Below are positions 45,046-53,074 of a stretch of DNA of 64,000 nucleotides, one piece after another. The translations under genes and the position numbers were made by a program. Position 1 is the first letter of the stretch. Every line of letters begins with the position of its first letter. Location of the stretch: assembly GCF_024506395.1 (NCBI RefSeq), contig NZ_JANIBO010000001.1:1-64000 (forward strand), written 5' to 3'. Under the pieces are notes generated by a model, which ran no database searches, was not told the origin of the DNA, and worked only from the letters and a program-made list of their open reading frames with translations. The stretch comes from Cetobacterium sp. NK01. Its GTDB lineage: Bacteria > Fusobacteriota > Fusobacteriia > Fusobacteriales > Fusobacteriaceae.

Positions 45046-46461
45046 ATGAGTATAACATCACAGCATTTTAAAATGCTAAGCTGTCTAGTTGTAAATAATT
45101 ACTCTATAAATGAACTTTCAGAGATACTAAATATTTCTATATTTAAAGTTAGAAGATATATAAGTGATTTAGAATACATCTTAAAAGATGAAGGCATTTT
45201 ATTAATACACGAAAAATTAAAGGAAACCCCAAATATTTTAGGAGAGATAAAAAATATTCAAAGGTTTACCCCAAAAGAGAGAGAGAGTTATTTGATTTTA
45301 CAGTTTTTAAAATCCAATACAATAAATCTCACATCAATTAGTGAAGAGATATCTGTAACAAGAAGAACTTTAGCTAATGATATAAAACATTTAAAAAAAG
45401 AGTTGGAGTTTTTTCATTTGAAAATTGTAAGCTATAACTCCTATGGAATATCCCTTGAGGGATTGGAAAAAAATAAGAGAAAGTTTTTTGAACTACACTT
45501 TATAAAAATGCTTATAGAGGAAAAGTATCTACCAATAGCTTTTCAAGAGTTTTTTATAGAACTTAAAAAATTAAAAAAGGAGTACAAACTCTCAGATAAA
45601 ATAGATAAAATATATGAGATATATGAAGGGTGGGGGATTTCACGACATACTTATGTGAATCTTCATATAGAGGTTTTAATGTATTTAGCTATAATTAGAA
45701 AAGAGTTTGAAGATGAAAGCCTAGAAAAGCATATGGAGATTAACGAAGAGTATGAAGTTAGAGATATTAAAAAGTTAAATTTAGTTCTAGAGGAGATAAA
45801 GTTTTTTTCTAACTATGAAAGATTTTATATTAGGGAGTTTTATTTAAAAAGAAATAGAGATAAATTTTTTGAAGCTAACAGAGATGAGGTTTTAGAACTA
45901 AGAAATCTTTTAAACTATCTTGGTAAAAAGTTAAAAATAGAGATAATTTTAAGTGAGGATATTTTAATTAGATTAACTGCAGTAATAGCAGTTATGAAAT
46001 TTAAAGAACTTTTTGAAATAGTAGAGATCTATCTTTTTAATAATAAAGTAGCTGAAGATTATTTTAATAAATTTAAATTGATCTCTAACCTGGTTAAAAA
46101 GTACTATAAAAATATAGATAGCTTTGATAGAACAATACTATCTATGACTATTTTAAACGGGATAAATCAAGAGATTGAAAGGAAAATAGAAAAGTTAAAA
46201 GATATAGTTATTGTTTATAATTTTTTAGGTATTGAGTTTATTAAAGATATTTTTAAAGAGTTAGAATTAAAGGGACTAATGGACAGTATTAAACTTATCT
46301 CCTATAGGGATATAGATGATTATTTAGAAGATAATGGGATAAAAGGGATAATACTCTTTGAAGATATTAAACTAGATGAAAAATATGACAATATAAAAAA
46401 AGTTAGATTTAATTTACCAATAACAAAGTTGGATAAATTCAGATTAAGTGTTTTTATTTGA
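45046..46461 (+). CDS. Mga/BglG-like transcriptional regulator, family B, intact copy
   Basis: A 471-residue regulator. HTH 1 is at about residues 18-40 (INELSEILNISIFKVRRYIS) and HTH 2 at about 95-120 (ISEEISVTRRTLANDIKHL), followed by the BglG-type SYNSYGISLEGLEKNKRKFF. The middle and C-terminal parts are helical, PRD-like. It is the intact version of the pseudogene at 1420-2556. It sits downstream of the recombinase and OrfA-like genes, so it may form a control module for the adjacent surface locus. No phosphorylatable PRD histidine can be assigned with confidence. AAGGAG ribosome site. Confidence 0.7.
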   Translation: MSITSQHFKMLSCLVVNNYSINELSEILNISIFKVRRYISDLEYILKDEGILLIHEKLKETPNILGEIKNIQRFTPKERESYLILQFLKSNTINLTSISEEISVTRRTLANDIKHLKKELEFFHLKIVSYNSYGISLEGLEKNKRKFFELHFIKMLIEEKYLPIAFQEFFIELKKLKKEYKLSDKIDKIYEIYEGWGISRHTYVNLHIEVLMYLAIIRKEFEDESLEKHMEINEEYEVRDIKKLNLVLEEIKFFSNYERFYIREFYLKRNRDKFFEANRDEVLELRNLLNYLGKKLKIEIILSEDILIRLTAVIAVMKFKELFEIVEIYLFNNKVAEDYFNKFKLISNLVKKYYKNIDSFDRTILSMTILNGINQEIERKIEKLKDIVIVYNFLGIEFIKDIFKELELKGLMDSIKLISYRDIDDYLEDNGIKGIILFEDIKLDEKYDNIKKVRFNLPITKLDKFRLSVFI

Positions 46462-46587
46462 AATACAATATAGAAAAAAATGCACACTTTGTTTAGCAAT
46501 AATTTCTTATTTTAATATTATATAATTATGATATTATTTATATATACAATAAATTATATTAAAATATGAAAAGAGGTTAATTAAAAG

Positions 46588-46866
46588 GTGAAAACGAGGA
46601 TAAGGGTACTGATGTTTATAAATGAAAATCCAGGTATAGATTTAAAAAAGCTTTGTAAAGTGACAGATTTGACTAAGCAGAATACAATATTTCATTTAAA
46701 TATTTTAGAGGAAAGTGGTTTAATAGAGAAATTAAAAGTTTTAGATATAAAAGGGATTAAGTTTCATCCAACTAAAAAGGGAAAGGATGTATATCTAAAG
46801 ATAAAGTTAGACCTTCTTGTGAAATCAAGTGCTAAATTTTGCGAAAAAATTGGTATGACCAGCTAG
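46588..46866 (+). CDS. Small winged-helix transcriptional regulator
   Basis: A 92-residue protein with an ArsR/MarR-type winged helix: LKKLCKVTDLTKQNTIFHLN, then ILEESGLIEKLKVLDIKGIK and FHPTKKGKDVY, a normal recognition helix and wing. GTG start. It lacks metal-binding cysteine pairs, so metal sensing is unlikely. It lies between the family B regulator and the second recombinase, with more than 120 bases of AT-rich non-coding sequence upstream. Confidence 0.65.
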   Translation: MKTRIRVLMFINENPGIDLKKLCKVTDLTKQNTIFHLNILEESGLIEKLKVLDIKGIKFHPTKKGKDVYLKIKLDLLVKSSAKFCEKIGMTS

Positions 46867-46950
46867 CAATTTTTTCCAATTGTAAGTCAATACTTTTTAT
46901 ACTAAACTATTTAAGTTGTACGATTTAAAAATTTAAGGAGGGTATTATTG

Positions 46951-47556
46951 GTGGTATATGGGTATTGTAGAGTGAGTACAAAAAATCAAAGTTTAACAAG
47001 ACAGGTGGAGTCTTTGTTAGATTATGGAGTAAAATATGAAAATATATATTCCGATACCTATACAGGGGTTGAACTAAAGAGAAAGGGTTTAAATGAATTA
47101 AGGGAGCTTTTAAATCCAGGGGATACTTTAGTTATTAAAGAGATTGACAGATTGGGGAGAAATAGAAATCAAACAATTGAACTTATAAAAGAGTTAATTG
47201 CTAAAGATATTGATTTGATAGTTTTAGATACTCCATATCTAAAGGATTTTATAATTAGGGAGTTAAAAAAGAATGAAGGATTTATGGAGATAATGGCAAG
47301 CACTCTTTTAGCTTTAATTTTAGAGGTAGCTGAACAGGAACGTAAAAAAATTCTTCTTAGAACAAGTGAGGGGAAAGAGAAGGCAAAGAAAAAAGGGGTA
47401 GTTTTTGGAAGGAAAATCAAGTTAACAAAAGAGGCATTTTTAGAAAAATACAAAGATGTGGTGAATAAAAAAAAGTCTCCTAAGGAGATACAGGAGATGT
47501 TTTGTATCTCTAAGCAGAGCTATTATAACTATATAAAGAAGTATGTGGAACAATAA
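46951..47556 (+). CDS. Second serine recombinase, paralogue of the invertase
   Basis: A 201-residue paralogue of the protein at 44029. Catalytic YCRVSTKNQ (Ser9), DRLGRNRNQ, the E-helix LILEVAEQERKKILLRT and the C-terminal HTH SPKEIQEMFCISKQSYYNYI are all conserved. GTG at 46951 is preferred because it gives the same N-terminus as the paralogue (MVYGYCRVS); the TTG at 46948 is also possible, with AAGGAGGG at 46935-46942. Its targets are not visible in the window. It could act on the same 26-bp sites or on others outside. Confidence 0.85.
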   Translation: MVYGYCRVSTKNQSLTRQVESLLDYGVKYENIYSDTYTGVELKRKGLNELRELLNPGDTLVIKEIDRLGRNRNQTIELIKELIAKDIDLIVLDTPYLKDFIIRELKKNEGFMEIMASTLLALILEVAEQERKKILLRTSEGKEKAKKKGVVFGRKIKLTKEAFLEKYKDVVNKKKSPKEIQEMFCISKQSYYNYIKKYVEQ

Positions 47557-47582
47557 TAAATTAATTTTTAGGAGTGTTAATT

Positions 47583-48317
47583 TTGAAAGATGAAGATATT
47601 TTAAAATATAATTTAGAAAAAGAGTTAAAGATAAGTTTCCAAGCAATATTTTCTTTAAAAGAGGAAAAAATAGTAAGTTATGAGGTTTTTTCTAAATTTG
47701 ATGGTGAAAATTTTAACGATTTATCCACAGAGGAGATTATAAAAAAATTAGAAAATCTTGATATTGTCCATATTTTAGATTTTATAGTTTTGGAAAAAAT
47801 AGAGAGATATTTAACTGAAAAAAATATCAGTTTGTGTATAAATATATCTTCTAAGACTATTGTAAAAGAGGAGTTTTTAGAAAGAATAGAGAGATTGAAA
47901 GAGGGGGTTAAAAATCTTCAAATAGAGATAACTGAAAGGGGGAGTTTTAGCTATACAGATTTTATTCACAAAATTATAAGATTGAAAAAAATGGGAATTA
48001 AGGTAGTGATGGATGATTTTCCCATTGCAAGTTCTAATTTAGAGAATCTTTTGAAAACACATATAGATGGGGTTAAGCTAGATAGAGAGCTTATAAAATA
48101 TATGGGAAATGATAAGGGAAAAAGAATTTATAAAAAAGTTGTAGACCTTTTAAAAGCTATAGGAAATGAGATAACTGCTGAGGGAGTAGAGACAGAGGAT
48201 GAGCTAAATTTTGTTAAAGAGGCAGGGGTAGATTTAGTTCAGGGATACTTTATTCATAGACCTATAACAGAAGAGAAATTTATAAAAAAATTAAAGCAAA
48301 AAAAGGAAAGTGTTTAA
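47583..48317 (+). CDS. EAL-domain cyclic-di-GMP phosphodiesterase
   Basis: A stand-alone EAL domain of 244 residues that would hydrolyse cyclic di-GMP, a signal that usually favours surface attachment. The EAL glutamate is kept although the motif reads EVF (SYEVFSKF). The other metal and catalytic positions are present: INIS asparagine, EITERG glutamate, MDDF aspartates, GVKLDREL lysine, AEGVETEDEL glutamate and VQGYFIHRP glutamine. It is therefore probably active. TTG at 47583 is chosen because AGGAG lies 8 bases upstream; a GTG at 47574 overlaps that site. It follows the second recombinase by 26 bases, which links it to the surface-locus control region. Confidence 0.75.
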   Translation: MKDEDILKYNLEKELKISFQAIFSLKEEKIVSYEVFSKFDGENFNDLSTEEIIKKLENLDIVHILDFIVLEKIERYLTEKNISLCINISSKTIVKEEFLERIERLKEGVKNLQIEITERGSFSYTDFIHKIIRLKKMGIKVVMDDFPIASSNLENLLKTHIDGVKLDRELIKYMGNDKGKRIYKKVVDLLKAIGNEITAEGVETEDELNFVKEAGVDLVQGYFIHRPITEEKFIKKLKQKKESV

Positions 48318-48364
48318 TAAATTAGTATATGTATAGTAGAAAATAACTATACTAAGGGGGAATC

Positions 48365-48772
48365 ATGGAGAGAACGCTTCTGATAATAAAGCCTGATGCT
48401 GTGGAAAGAAAACTAATTGGAGAGATCATCCAAAGGGTAGAGAGAAAAGGATTAGAGATCAAGGCTTTAAAAATGGAGAACATAACTTTAGAAAAAGCAG
48501 AGAAACATTATGAGGTACACAAGGGGAAAGATTTTTATAATGGCCTTATAGAGTTTATAACTTCTGGGCCAGTTGTGCTTATGGTGTTAGAAGGAAAGGA
48601 TTGTATTAGTATAGTGAGACATATGGCTGGAAGTACGTCTCCAGTGGATGCAGTTCCTGGAACTATTAGAGGGGATTTTTCTATGGATACTTTAAAGAAT
48701 ATTGTTCATACTTCAGATAGTATTGAAACAAGTTCAAGAGAGATTAAGAATTTCTTTAAAAATATAGATTGA
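48365..48772 (+). CDS. ndk: Nucleoside diphosphate kinase
   Basis: Transfers the terminal phosphate between nucleoside triphosphates and diphosphates through a phosphohistidine, maintaining NTP/dNTP pools. The 135-residue protein has the family start [20 protein letters not shown], the [20 protein letters not shown]-type binding segment, and the active-site histidine in NIVHTSDS (His115). Length is normal (about 135-150). GGGGG upstream of the ATG is the ribosome site. Monocistronic with its own terminator. Confidence 0.95.
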   Translation: MERTLLIIKPDAVERKLIGEIIQRVERKGLEIKALKMENITLEKAEKHYEVHKGKDFYNGLIEFITSGPVVLMVLEGKDCISIVRHMAGSTSPVDAVPGTIRGDFSMDTLKNIVHTSDSIETSSREIKNFFKNID

Positions 48773-48788
48773 AGAGATTAAAATGTTT

Positions 48789-48826
48789 AAAGAGCTACTT
48801 TTAATTACAAAAGTAGCTCTTTTTTA
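48789..48826 (+). terminator. Terminator after ndk
   Basis: AAAGAGCTACTTTT at 48789-48802 pairs with AAAAGTAGCTCTTT at 48809-48822, followed by a T run. Confidence 0.9.
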
Positions 48827-48914
48827 TTCAACAAAAATAATAAGTGAATTATTTGAAACTAAAATTTTAGAAACTCAAAATTTTGAATGTTTAGAATCTA
48901 ATAAAAGAAATAGA

Positions 48915-48942
48915 TTGTATAAAGCGTATTATATGGTATAAT
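48915..48942 (+). promoter_or_regulatory. Promoter of the toxin-antitoxin pair
   Basis: TTGTAT (48915-48920), 16-base spacer, TATAAT (48937-48942), with TGG just before the -10 (extended -10). It lies about 40 bases before the antitoxin ATG. Confidence 0.65.
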
Positions 48943-48981
48943 ATAATATAAGATTAATAAAACAATAAGGAGTGATATAAA

Positions 48982-49128
48982 ATGAAAAATGCGAATAATT
49001 CTTCGGTACTTATTGTAAAGGGAGCAATAGCAAAACAAATACATAAAGAAGCCCTTTCTAAACCTACAAAAGAAGCATTAATAAGAAATGAAAAAGCTTC
49101 TAAACTTGTAGCTAGTTTAAGAGGTTAA
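48982..49128 (+). CDS. Small antitoxin-like protein paired with a GNAT toxin
   Basis: A 48-residue protein with AAGGAGTG before its ATG. The sequence is helical and basic; the C-terminal half (KEALIRNEKASKLVASLRG) looks like the toxin-binding tail of short antitoxins. It lacks a full ribbon-helix-helix domain, so it may be a minimal or shortened antitoxin. It ends 6 bases before the GNAT gene, and no other partner is near. Confidence 0.5.
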   Translation: MKNANNSSVLIVKGAIAKQIHKEALSKPTKEALIRNEKASKLVASLRG

Positions 49129-49134
49129 TTATAC

Positions 49135-49701
49135 ATGAGTAATAAAAAAGATATAATAAATGATTTTCAAAATTTTCAATTAGTTAAACTTTCGAAAGGA
49201 TATAGAGTTGAAGATTTTAATTGTAATTTAGAGGAATACAATAGTTTTTTAAAACAAGAAGCTTTGAATATCCAAGAGAAGAATATATCTAAAGTACATT
49301 TAATAATAAATAAAAAAAATGGTGATATTGTAGCTTATTTTACTCTTTCATCATGTGCTATAAATTTATCATCAGATGAAAAAATTTCTCATGGAGTTGA
49401 TGATGTAGTATTTAATTCATTTCCATGTGTAAAAATTGGAAAATTAGCTTCTGATTCAAAATATTCTGCAAAATATTCTAATATAATTAATTTTTTAATT
49501 CAAATTATAATAGGAATTGTTAATGATTCTATAAATTTAGGAGTAGCAAGTAGATTCTTAATTGTAGACGCAGATATAGAAAATAATCCTGATATTAACG
49601 AGATTTATTTGAAAAATGGATTTAAATATAATGAAGCATTAAAAAAAGGAAAACATAAAAAAGTTAGCACTGTCAGTATGAGATTAGATATGTTTGCATA
49701 G
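49135..49701 (+). CDS. GNAT-family acetyltransferase toxin
   Basis: A 188-residue GNAT-fold protein resembling TacT/AtaT-type toxins, which acetylate aminoacyl-tRNA and stop translation. Visible features are the acetyl-CoA-binding region around FPCVKIGKLASDSKYSAKYS, the helix-strand pair GVASRFLIVDADIENNP, and YLKNGFKYNEA near the C-terminus. Such toxins keep a catalytic Tyr late in the chain; Y in EIYLKNGF is the candidate. Pairing with the short upstream gene supports a type II toxin-antitoxin module; an ordinary acetyltransferase is the alternative. Confidence 0.65.
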   Translation: MSNKKDIINDFQNFQLVKLSKGYRVEDFNCNLEEYNSFLKQEALNIQEKNISKVHLIINKKNGDIVAYFTLSSCAINLSSDEKISHGVDDVVFNSFPCVKIGKLASDSKYSAKYSNIINFLIQIIIGIVNDSINLGVASRFLIVDADIENNPDINEIYLKNGFKYNEALKKGKHKKVSTVSMRLDMFA

Positions 49702-49723
49702 TATAATAATAAAAAAAGAGAAC

Positions 49724-49795
49724 TATTTTAAAATGGACCTTATAGAATGGACACGTAAAAAAAGCGAGTCTATCTTGTAGGGTCTTTTTTTGTAT
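49724..49795. mobile_element. Possible left end of an IS3-type element remnant
   Basis: GGACCTTATAGAATGGACAC at 49734 is followed by an imperfect inverted copy ending TATCTTGTAGGGTC, then T7. Terminal sequences of this kind with a hairpin occur in IS3/IS150-type elements. It lies just before the truncated transposase gene. Confidence 0.35.
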
Positions 49796-49819
49796 AATAA
49801 TGTTTAAGAGGTGATTTTT

Positions 49820-49999
49820 ATGAGTAAAATAAGATTTACAAAAAGCCAAATTGAAAAGTTATCTAAAAATAAATATGTCCTTAGGATAAGTGACAAGTTA
49901 ATAACATACTCTAATGAGTTTAAAATACATTTTATTGCAGAATATGAGAAGGGAAAAAATGCTGAAATTGAATTTCTAAAAGCAGAGGTTGAACTTTAA
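49820..49999 (+). pseudogene. Truncated IS3-type OrfA transposase fragment
   Basis: A 59-codon reading frame with GAGGTG upstream. Its start (KIRFTKSQIEKLSKNKYVLR, then ISDKLITYSNEFKIHFIAEY) matches the usual N-terminus of OrfA HTH transposases of low-GC bacteria. It stops at 49997-49999, before the leucine zipper is complete, and no OrfB follows. Directly after it comes a partial copy of the fic gene start, so a rearrangement removed the rest. Confidence 0.6.
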
Positions 50000-50112
50000 A
50001 AAAAGTAAGATGGGTGATATAAATGATTGAAAAAAACATTTTTGAAGAAATCTAAATTTAGGGTTTTTAGTGAAAGGCATTGATTTTATTAAAAAAGTTG
50101 CAAATTTGACAA
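50000..50112 (+). pseudogene. Duplicated 5' fragment of the fic gene plus a short tail repeat
   Basis: Bases about 50002-50052 repeat the ribosome site and first codons of fic (51491-51541: AAGTAAGATGGGTGATATAA, then ATG with MIEKNIFEEI), ending in a stop after ten codons. At 50074-50100, CATTGATTTTATT then a near match of AAAGTTGCAAATTT recurs; the same pair of words is at 51297-51325. Both are debris of an older duplication. Confidence 0.6.
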
Positions 50113-50188
50113 AGAATAATTAAAAGTTAGAAGGAATAAAGATATGTTGCCGGTAAATAGTGAAAAAAGCTATAAAAAGGAGGAAAAA

Positions 50189-50776
50189 ATGGAGATTTTA
50201 GATTTGATAAAAAATGCTCGTTCTCACAGAAGTTTTAAAAATGTAACTATTCCCATGGAAGATTTAGTAAAAATTGTAGAAGGTGCTCACTTTTCATCTG
50301 CTGGTGCAAATAAACAATTTTTAAGATATTTTTTAGTAAATGATAATGAGATTTGTTCAAAACTTTTTAAAGATGTCGTTTGGGCAAGTCAAATAACATG
50401 GAAACCTTCAGAAGAAGAAGCTCCAGGAGGATATATAATAATTCTTACAGATAATCCACCTAAATTACCCTTAAATTTTATTTATGCTGATTGTGGAATA
50501 TCTCTTCAAAATATGAAATTAATTGCTACGTCCTTAGGTTATGGAGTTAACTTTATGGAACCTGTGAAAAAAGATGATATTTTATCTTTATTAAATCTAT
50601 CAAATGAATACATTCCTCTTTTTGTTATGCCAATAGGCGTTCCAACAGATGAAATCATTTTAACAGATTCTGAAAATGATAATATGAAATATTTTAGGGA
50701 AGATTTAGGGGAACATAACTATAAACACTATGTCCCTAAATTACCTTTAGATGAATTAATAATTGGTAAAAAATAA
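50189..50776 (+). CDS. Nitroreductase-family flavoprotein 1
   Basis: A 195-residue FMN-dependent nitroreductase-fold protein that would reduce nitro compounds, quinones or similar substrates with NAD(P)H. ILDLIKNARSHRSFKNVTIP and FSSAGANKQFLRYFLV are the N-terminal FMN-binding parts; IYADCGISLQNMKLIATSLG and FMEPVKKDDIL are the helix and loop that follow. ATG at 50189 is chosen because AAAAAGGAGG lies immediately upstream; the earlier in-frame ATG at 50144 has no ribosome site. It is separate from the second nitroreductase at 58322 and is not closely related to it. Confidence 0.8.
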   Translation: MEILDLIKNARSHRSFKNVTIPMEDLVKIVEGAHFSSAGANKQFLRYFLVNDNEICSKLFKDVVWASQITWKPSEEEAPGGYIIILTDNPPKLPLNFIYADCGISLQNMKLIATSLGYGVNFMEPVKKDDILSLLNLSNEYIPLFVMPIGVPTDEIILTDSENDNMKYFREDLGEHNYKHYVPKLPLDELIIGKK

Positions 50777-50896
50777 AATTTATTAAGAGATCCATTAAAA
50801 AAATATGAAAGTTACATAAAGGAAACTTAGTATAATAATGGAAATCTCTTATAAAGACTTGTAAATAAACATAAAATATTTTAGGAGGAGTCGATT

Positions 50897-51175
50897 ATGG
50901 AAGTTAAAAAAAGTATTGATAATGTAAAAAAATGTATTTGTAAAGATTGTAAGTCATATACTATGGGCTGCAAATTAAAAGAAATGCCTAAAAATATGAT
51001 AGAAATGGTTGCTCATCATAAAGATTTTGAAACAGTGGAACATTTTGAGGGGTTATTTTGTGCCTTTGGGAAAAGCAAGTGCATTTCAGAAGAAAAAGAG
51101 TGCATATGTGGGAAATGTGAAGTTTTTAAAGAGAATAATCTAACTAAACCTTATTACTGCACTAGAGGATTATAA
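50897..51175 (+). CDS. DUF2769 cysteine-rich protein
   Basis: A 92-residue cytoplasmic protein with ten or more cysteines: CICKDCKSYTMGCK at the start, then GLFCAFGKSKC, CICGKCEVFKEN and PYYCTRGL. The pattern LFCxxGKS, then CIC..C and YYCTRG, is characteristic of DUF2769, a family of unknown function that probably binds metal or iron-sulfur. GGAGGAG ribosome site. Monocistronic, with its own terminator, near redox-type genes. Confidence 0.8.
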   Translation: MEVKKSIDNVKKCICKDCKSYTMGCKLKEMPKNMIEMVAHHKDFETVEHFEGLFCAFGKSKCISEEKECICGKCEVFKENNLTKPYYCTRGL

Positions 51176-51186
51176 AAGAATTATTG

Positions 51187-51213
51187 AGAGCTATCTTTAG
51201 ATGGCTCTTTTCT
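51187..51213 (+). terminator. Terminator after the DUF2769 gene
   Basis: AGAGCTATC at 51187-51195 pairs with GATGGCTCT at 51200-51208 (one G-U pair) around TTTA, followed by T-rich sequence. The remaining bases to 51514 hold no gene, only the tail repeat noted at 51297-51325 and AT-rich sequence. Confidence 0.7.
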
Positions 51214-51514
51214 TTTTTAAAAATCCTTACTCTTGTCTTCAAGAAAAGCTTTATTTTCATCCACATATTTAATATTTTTAAAATATCTATTAAAACATTG
51301 ATTTTATTGATAAAGTTGCAAATTTAGTGCCGAAAGACAAAAAAACGATGTAAATTCAAATTAAAAATTAAGTAAATAAATATTTAAAGCTTTTAAAGAT
51401 TCTTTTGCCATTTCTTCTTGCTTTTTTCTATATGTTCATTGTATTATAAATTAAAATGGAAAAAGGTTCTTAAAGAAAGAGAAGTACTTTAAAAAAGTAA
51501 GATGGGTGATATAA

Positions 51515-52267
51515 ATGATTGAAAAAAACATTTTTGAAGAGATAAATAAAAAGAAGTTAAAATTAGATGAATTAAGACCACTATCTAAAGAAACGGTTAA
51601 AAGTTTGAGAGAAAGCATTTTGTTAGAATGGACATACAATTCAAATGCTATTGAAGGGAATACTTTAACTTTACTTGAAACAAAAGTGGTTTTAGAGGGA
51701 ATAACAATAGGGGGTAAAAGTTTAAGAGAACATTTAGAAGTTGTAAACCATAAAGAAGCTATACTATATTTGGAAGATATTATAAAAAATGAAGAGGCTT
51801 TTAGTGAATGGCAAATAAAAAATATACATCATTTAGTTTTAAAAGGAATTAATGATAAATATGCTGGAAATTATAGAGATCAACAAGTTATGATTTCTGG
51901 AGCAGAACATATTCCACCAGCACCATTTTTACTAAAAGAAAAAATGAATGAATTTATAAAATGGTATAATACTGAAGCTCAATATTTACATCCAGTAGAA
52001 AGAGCAGCAATGGTTCATATTATATTTGCAGGAATACACCCATTTATAGATGGAAATGGAAGAACCTCTAGGTTACTTTTGAATTTAGAACTAATGAAAA
52101 ATGGTTATCCTCCAATAGTTATAAAAAATTCAAATAGATTAGAATATTATTCGGCTTTAGATAAAGCTCATACAATAGGAGATAATTTTGATTTTATTTC
52201 TTTAGTTATAAAAGAGACAAATGATATGTTAGATCGTTATATTTCTCTTTGCAGTAACAACATCTAA
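51515..52267 (+). CDS. Fic-domain protein (AMPylator/toxin family)
   Basis: A 250-residue Fic protein that would transfer AMP (or another nucleotide part) onto target proteins. The Fic motif HPFIDGNGR is complete (catalytic His175). An inhibitory motif of the S/TxxxEG type is present near the N-terminus (SNAIEG, Ser43-Glu47-Gly48), so this is a class II, self-inhibited Fic protein. The flap region lies around GNYRDQQVMISGAEHIPP. No antitoxin gene is needed. A decayed copy of its first codons lies at 50002-50052. Confidence 0.88.
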   Translation: MIEKNIFEEINKKKLKLDELRPLSKETVKSLRESILLEWTYNSNAIEGNTLTLLETKVVLEGITIGGKSLREHLEVVNHKEAILYLEDIIKNEEAFSEWQIKNIHHLVLKGINDKYAGNYRDQQVMISGAEHIPPAPFLLKEKMNEFIKWYNTEAQYLHPVERAAMVHIIFAGIHPFIDGNGRTSRLLLNLELMKNGYPPIVIKNSNRLEYYSALDKAHTIGDNFDFISLVIKETNDMLDRYISLCSNNI

Positions 52268-52329
52268 TATTTTTTTTATTAACTAAAATACATGGTTGTA
52301 AAAAAAAGGTAGATTTTTTTAACAATATA

Positions 52330-52338
52330 TGGTATACT
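52330..52338 (+). promoter_or_regulatory. Promoter and long leader of the cold-shock gene
   Basis: TGGTATACT is an extended -10 with TATACT at 52333-52338. The ATG is 126 bases further on, so the mRNA has a leader of about 120 bases, as is usual for temperature-sensing csp transcripts. Confidence 0.55.
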
Positions 52339-52463
52339 TAAGAAGTAGTAAAGATATAACACAGTTAATAAGAGATTTTGAAGCACTATTTTAGGCGAGT
52401 ACTTCTTTAAATGTTATTATGTTGAGGCAATAGTTACTAACAAAAAATAACGGAGGTACTTAA

Positions 52464-52661
52464 ATGAAAGGTACAGTAAAATGGTTTAACGAAGAAAAAG
52501 GATTTGGATTTATCACTGGTGAGGATGGGAAAGATGTATTCGCACACTTCTCTCAAATTAAAAAAGATGGATTTAAAACATTAAAAGAAAACGAAGAAGT
52601 AGAATTCGATGTTGTTAAAGGTGACAGAGGATTACAAGCTGAAAATATTAAATCAAGATAA
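52464..52661 (+). CDS. csp: Cold-shock protein (CspA family)
   Basis: A 65-residue single-stranded nucleic-acid-binding protein of one OB fold, acting as RNA chaperone. RNP1 is KGFGFI (residues 12-17) and RNP2 is VFAHF (25-29), with the family start [12 protein letters not shown]. Length is normal. GGAGG ribosome site, long leader and a strong terminator show an independent unit. Confidence 0.95.
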   Translation: MKGTVKWFNEEKGFGFITGEDGKDVFAHFSQIKKDGFKTLKENEEVEFDVVKGDRGLQAENIKSR

Positions 52662-52670
52662 TAATATATC

Positions 52671-52696
52671 AAGAGTTCCAGTAGGAACTCTTTTTT
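52671..52696 (+). terminator. Terminator after the cold-shock gene
   Basis: AAGAGTTCC at 52671-52679 pairs with GGAACTCTT at 52684-52692 around AGTA, followed by T4. Confidence 0.9.
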
Positions 52697-52722
52697 GTAT
52701 ATTAAATTTTGAGGTGATTAAT

Positions 52723-52968
52723 ATGGAAGAGATTAAAATATTAAAACAATTAAAAACAGAAGAAGAGATTTATTCTTATTTTGAAAGATATGTTTATGGG
52801 GTTTTTACTAAAAGAAATATTAATAGTTTAGACTTAAAAACATTTGATTATAAGAAAAATATAAAAAATGCTATTACATTATGGGAGATGTTATATCTAT
52901 CATTATGTAAAAATGATATTGGTATGAGTTCTGTACTAAGGTATTTAAATGATTTTAAAGTTGTTTAA
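52723..52968 (+). CDS. Small protein of unknown function
   Basis: An 81-residue predicted cytoplasmic helical protein (KILKQLKTEEEIYSYFERYV). I do not recognise it. ATG at 52723 is chosen because GAGGTGAT lies upstream; an upstream in-frame ATG at 52609 lies within csp. It starts 27 bases after the csp terminator and could be expressed by read-through. Confidence 0.5.
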   Translation: MEEIKILKQLKTEEEIYSYFERYVYGVFTKRNINSLDLKTFDYKKNIKNAITLWEMLYLSLCKNDIGMSSVLRYLNDFKVV

Positions 52969-52991
52969 AAAATAAAAATTAAATATAAAAT

Positions 52992-53032
52992 AAAAAGCAC
53001 ATTAAGTATTATACAGTAATGTGCTTTTTTTA
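52992..53032. terminator. Bidirectional terminator
   Basis: AAAAAGCACATTA at 52992-53004 pairs perfectly with TAATGTGCTTTTT at 53017-53029. It lies between the small plus-strand gene and the convergent HxlR gene. Confidence 0.9.
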
Positions 53033-53074
53033 ATTATCTATTTAAAATTTTTTCTATCTCCTTAAAAATTTAAT

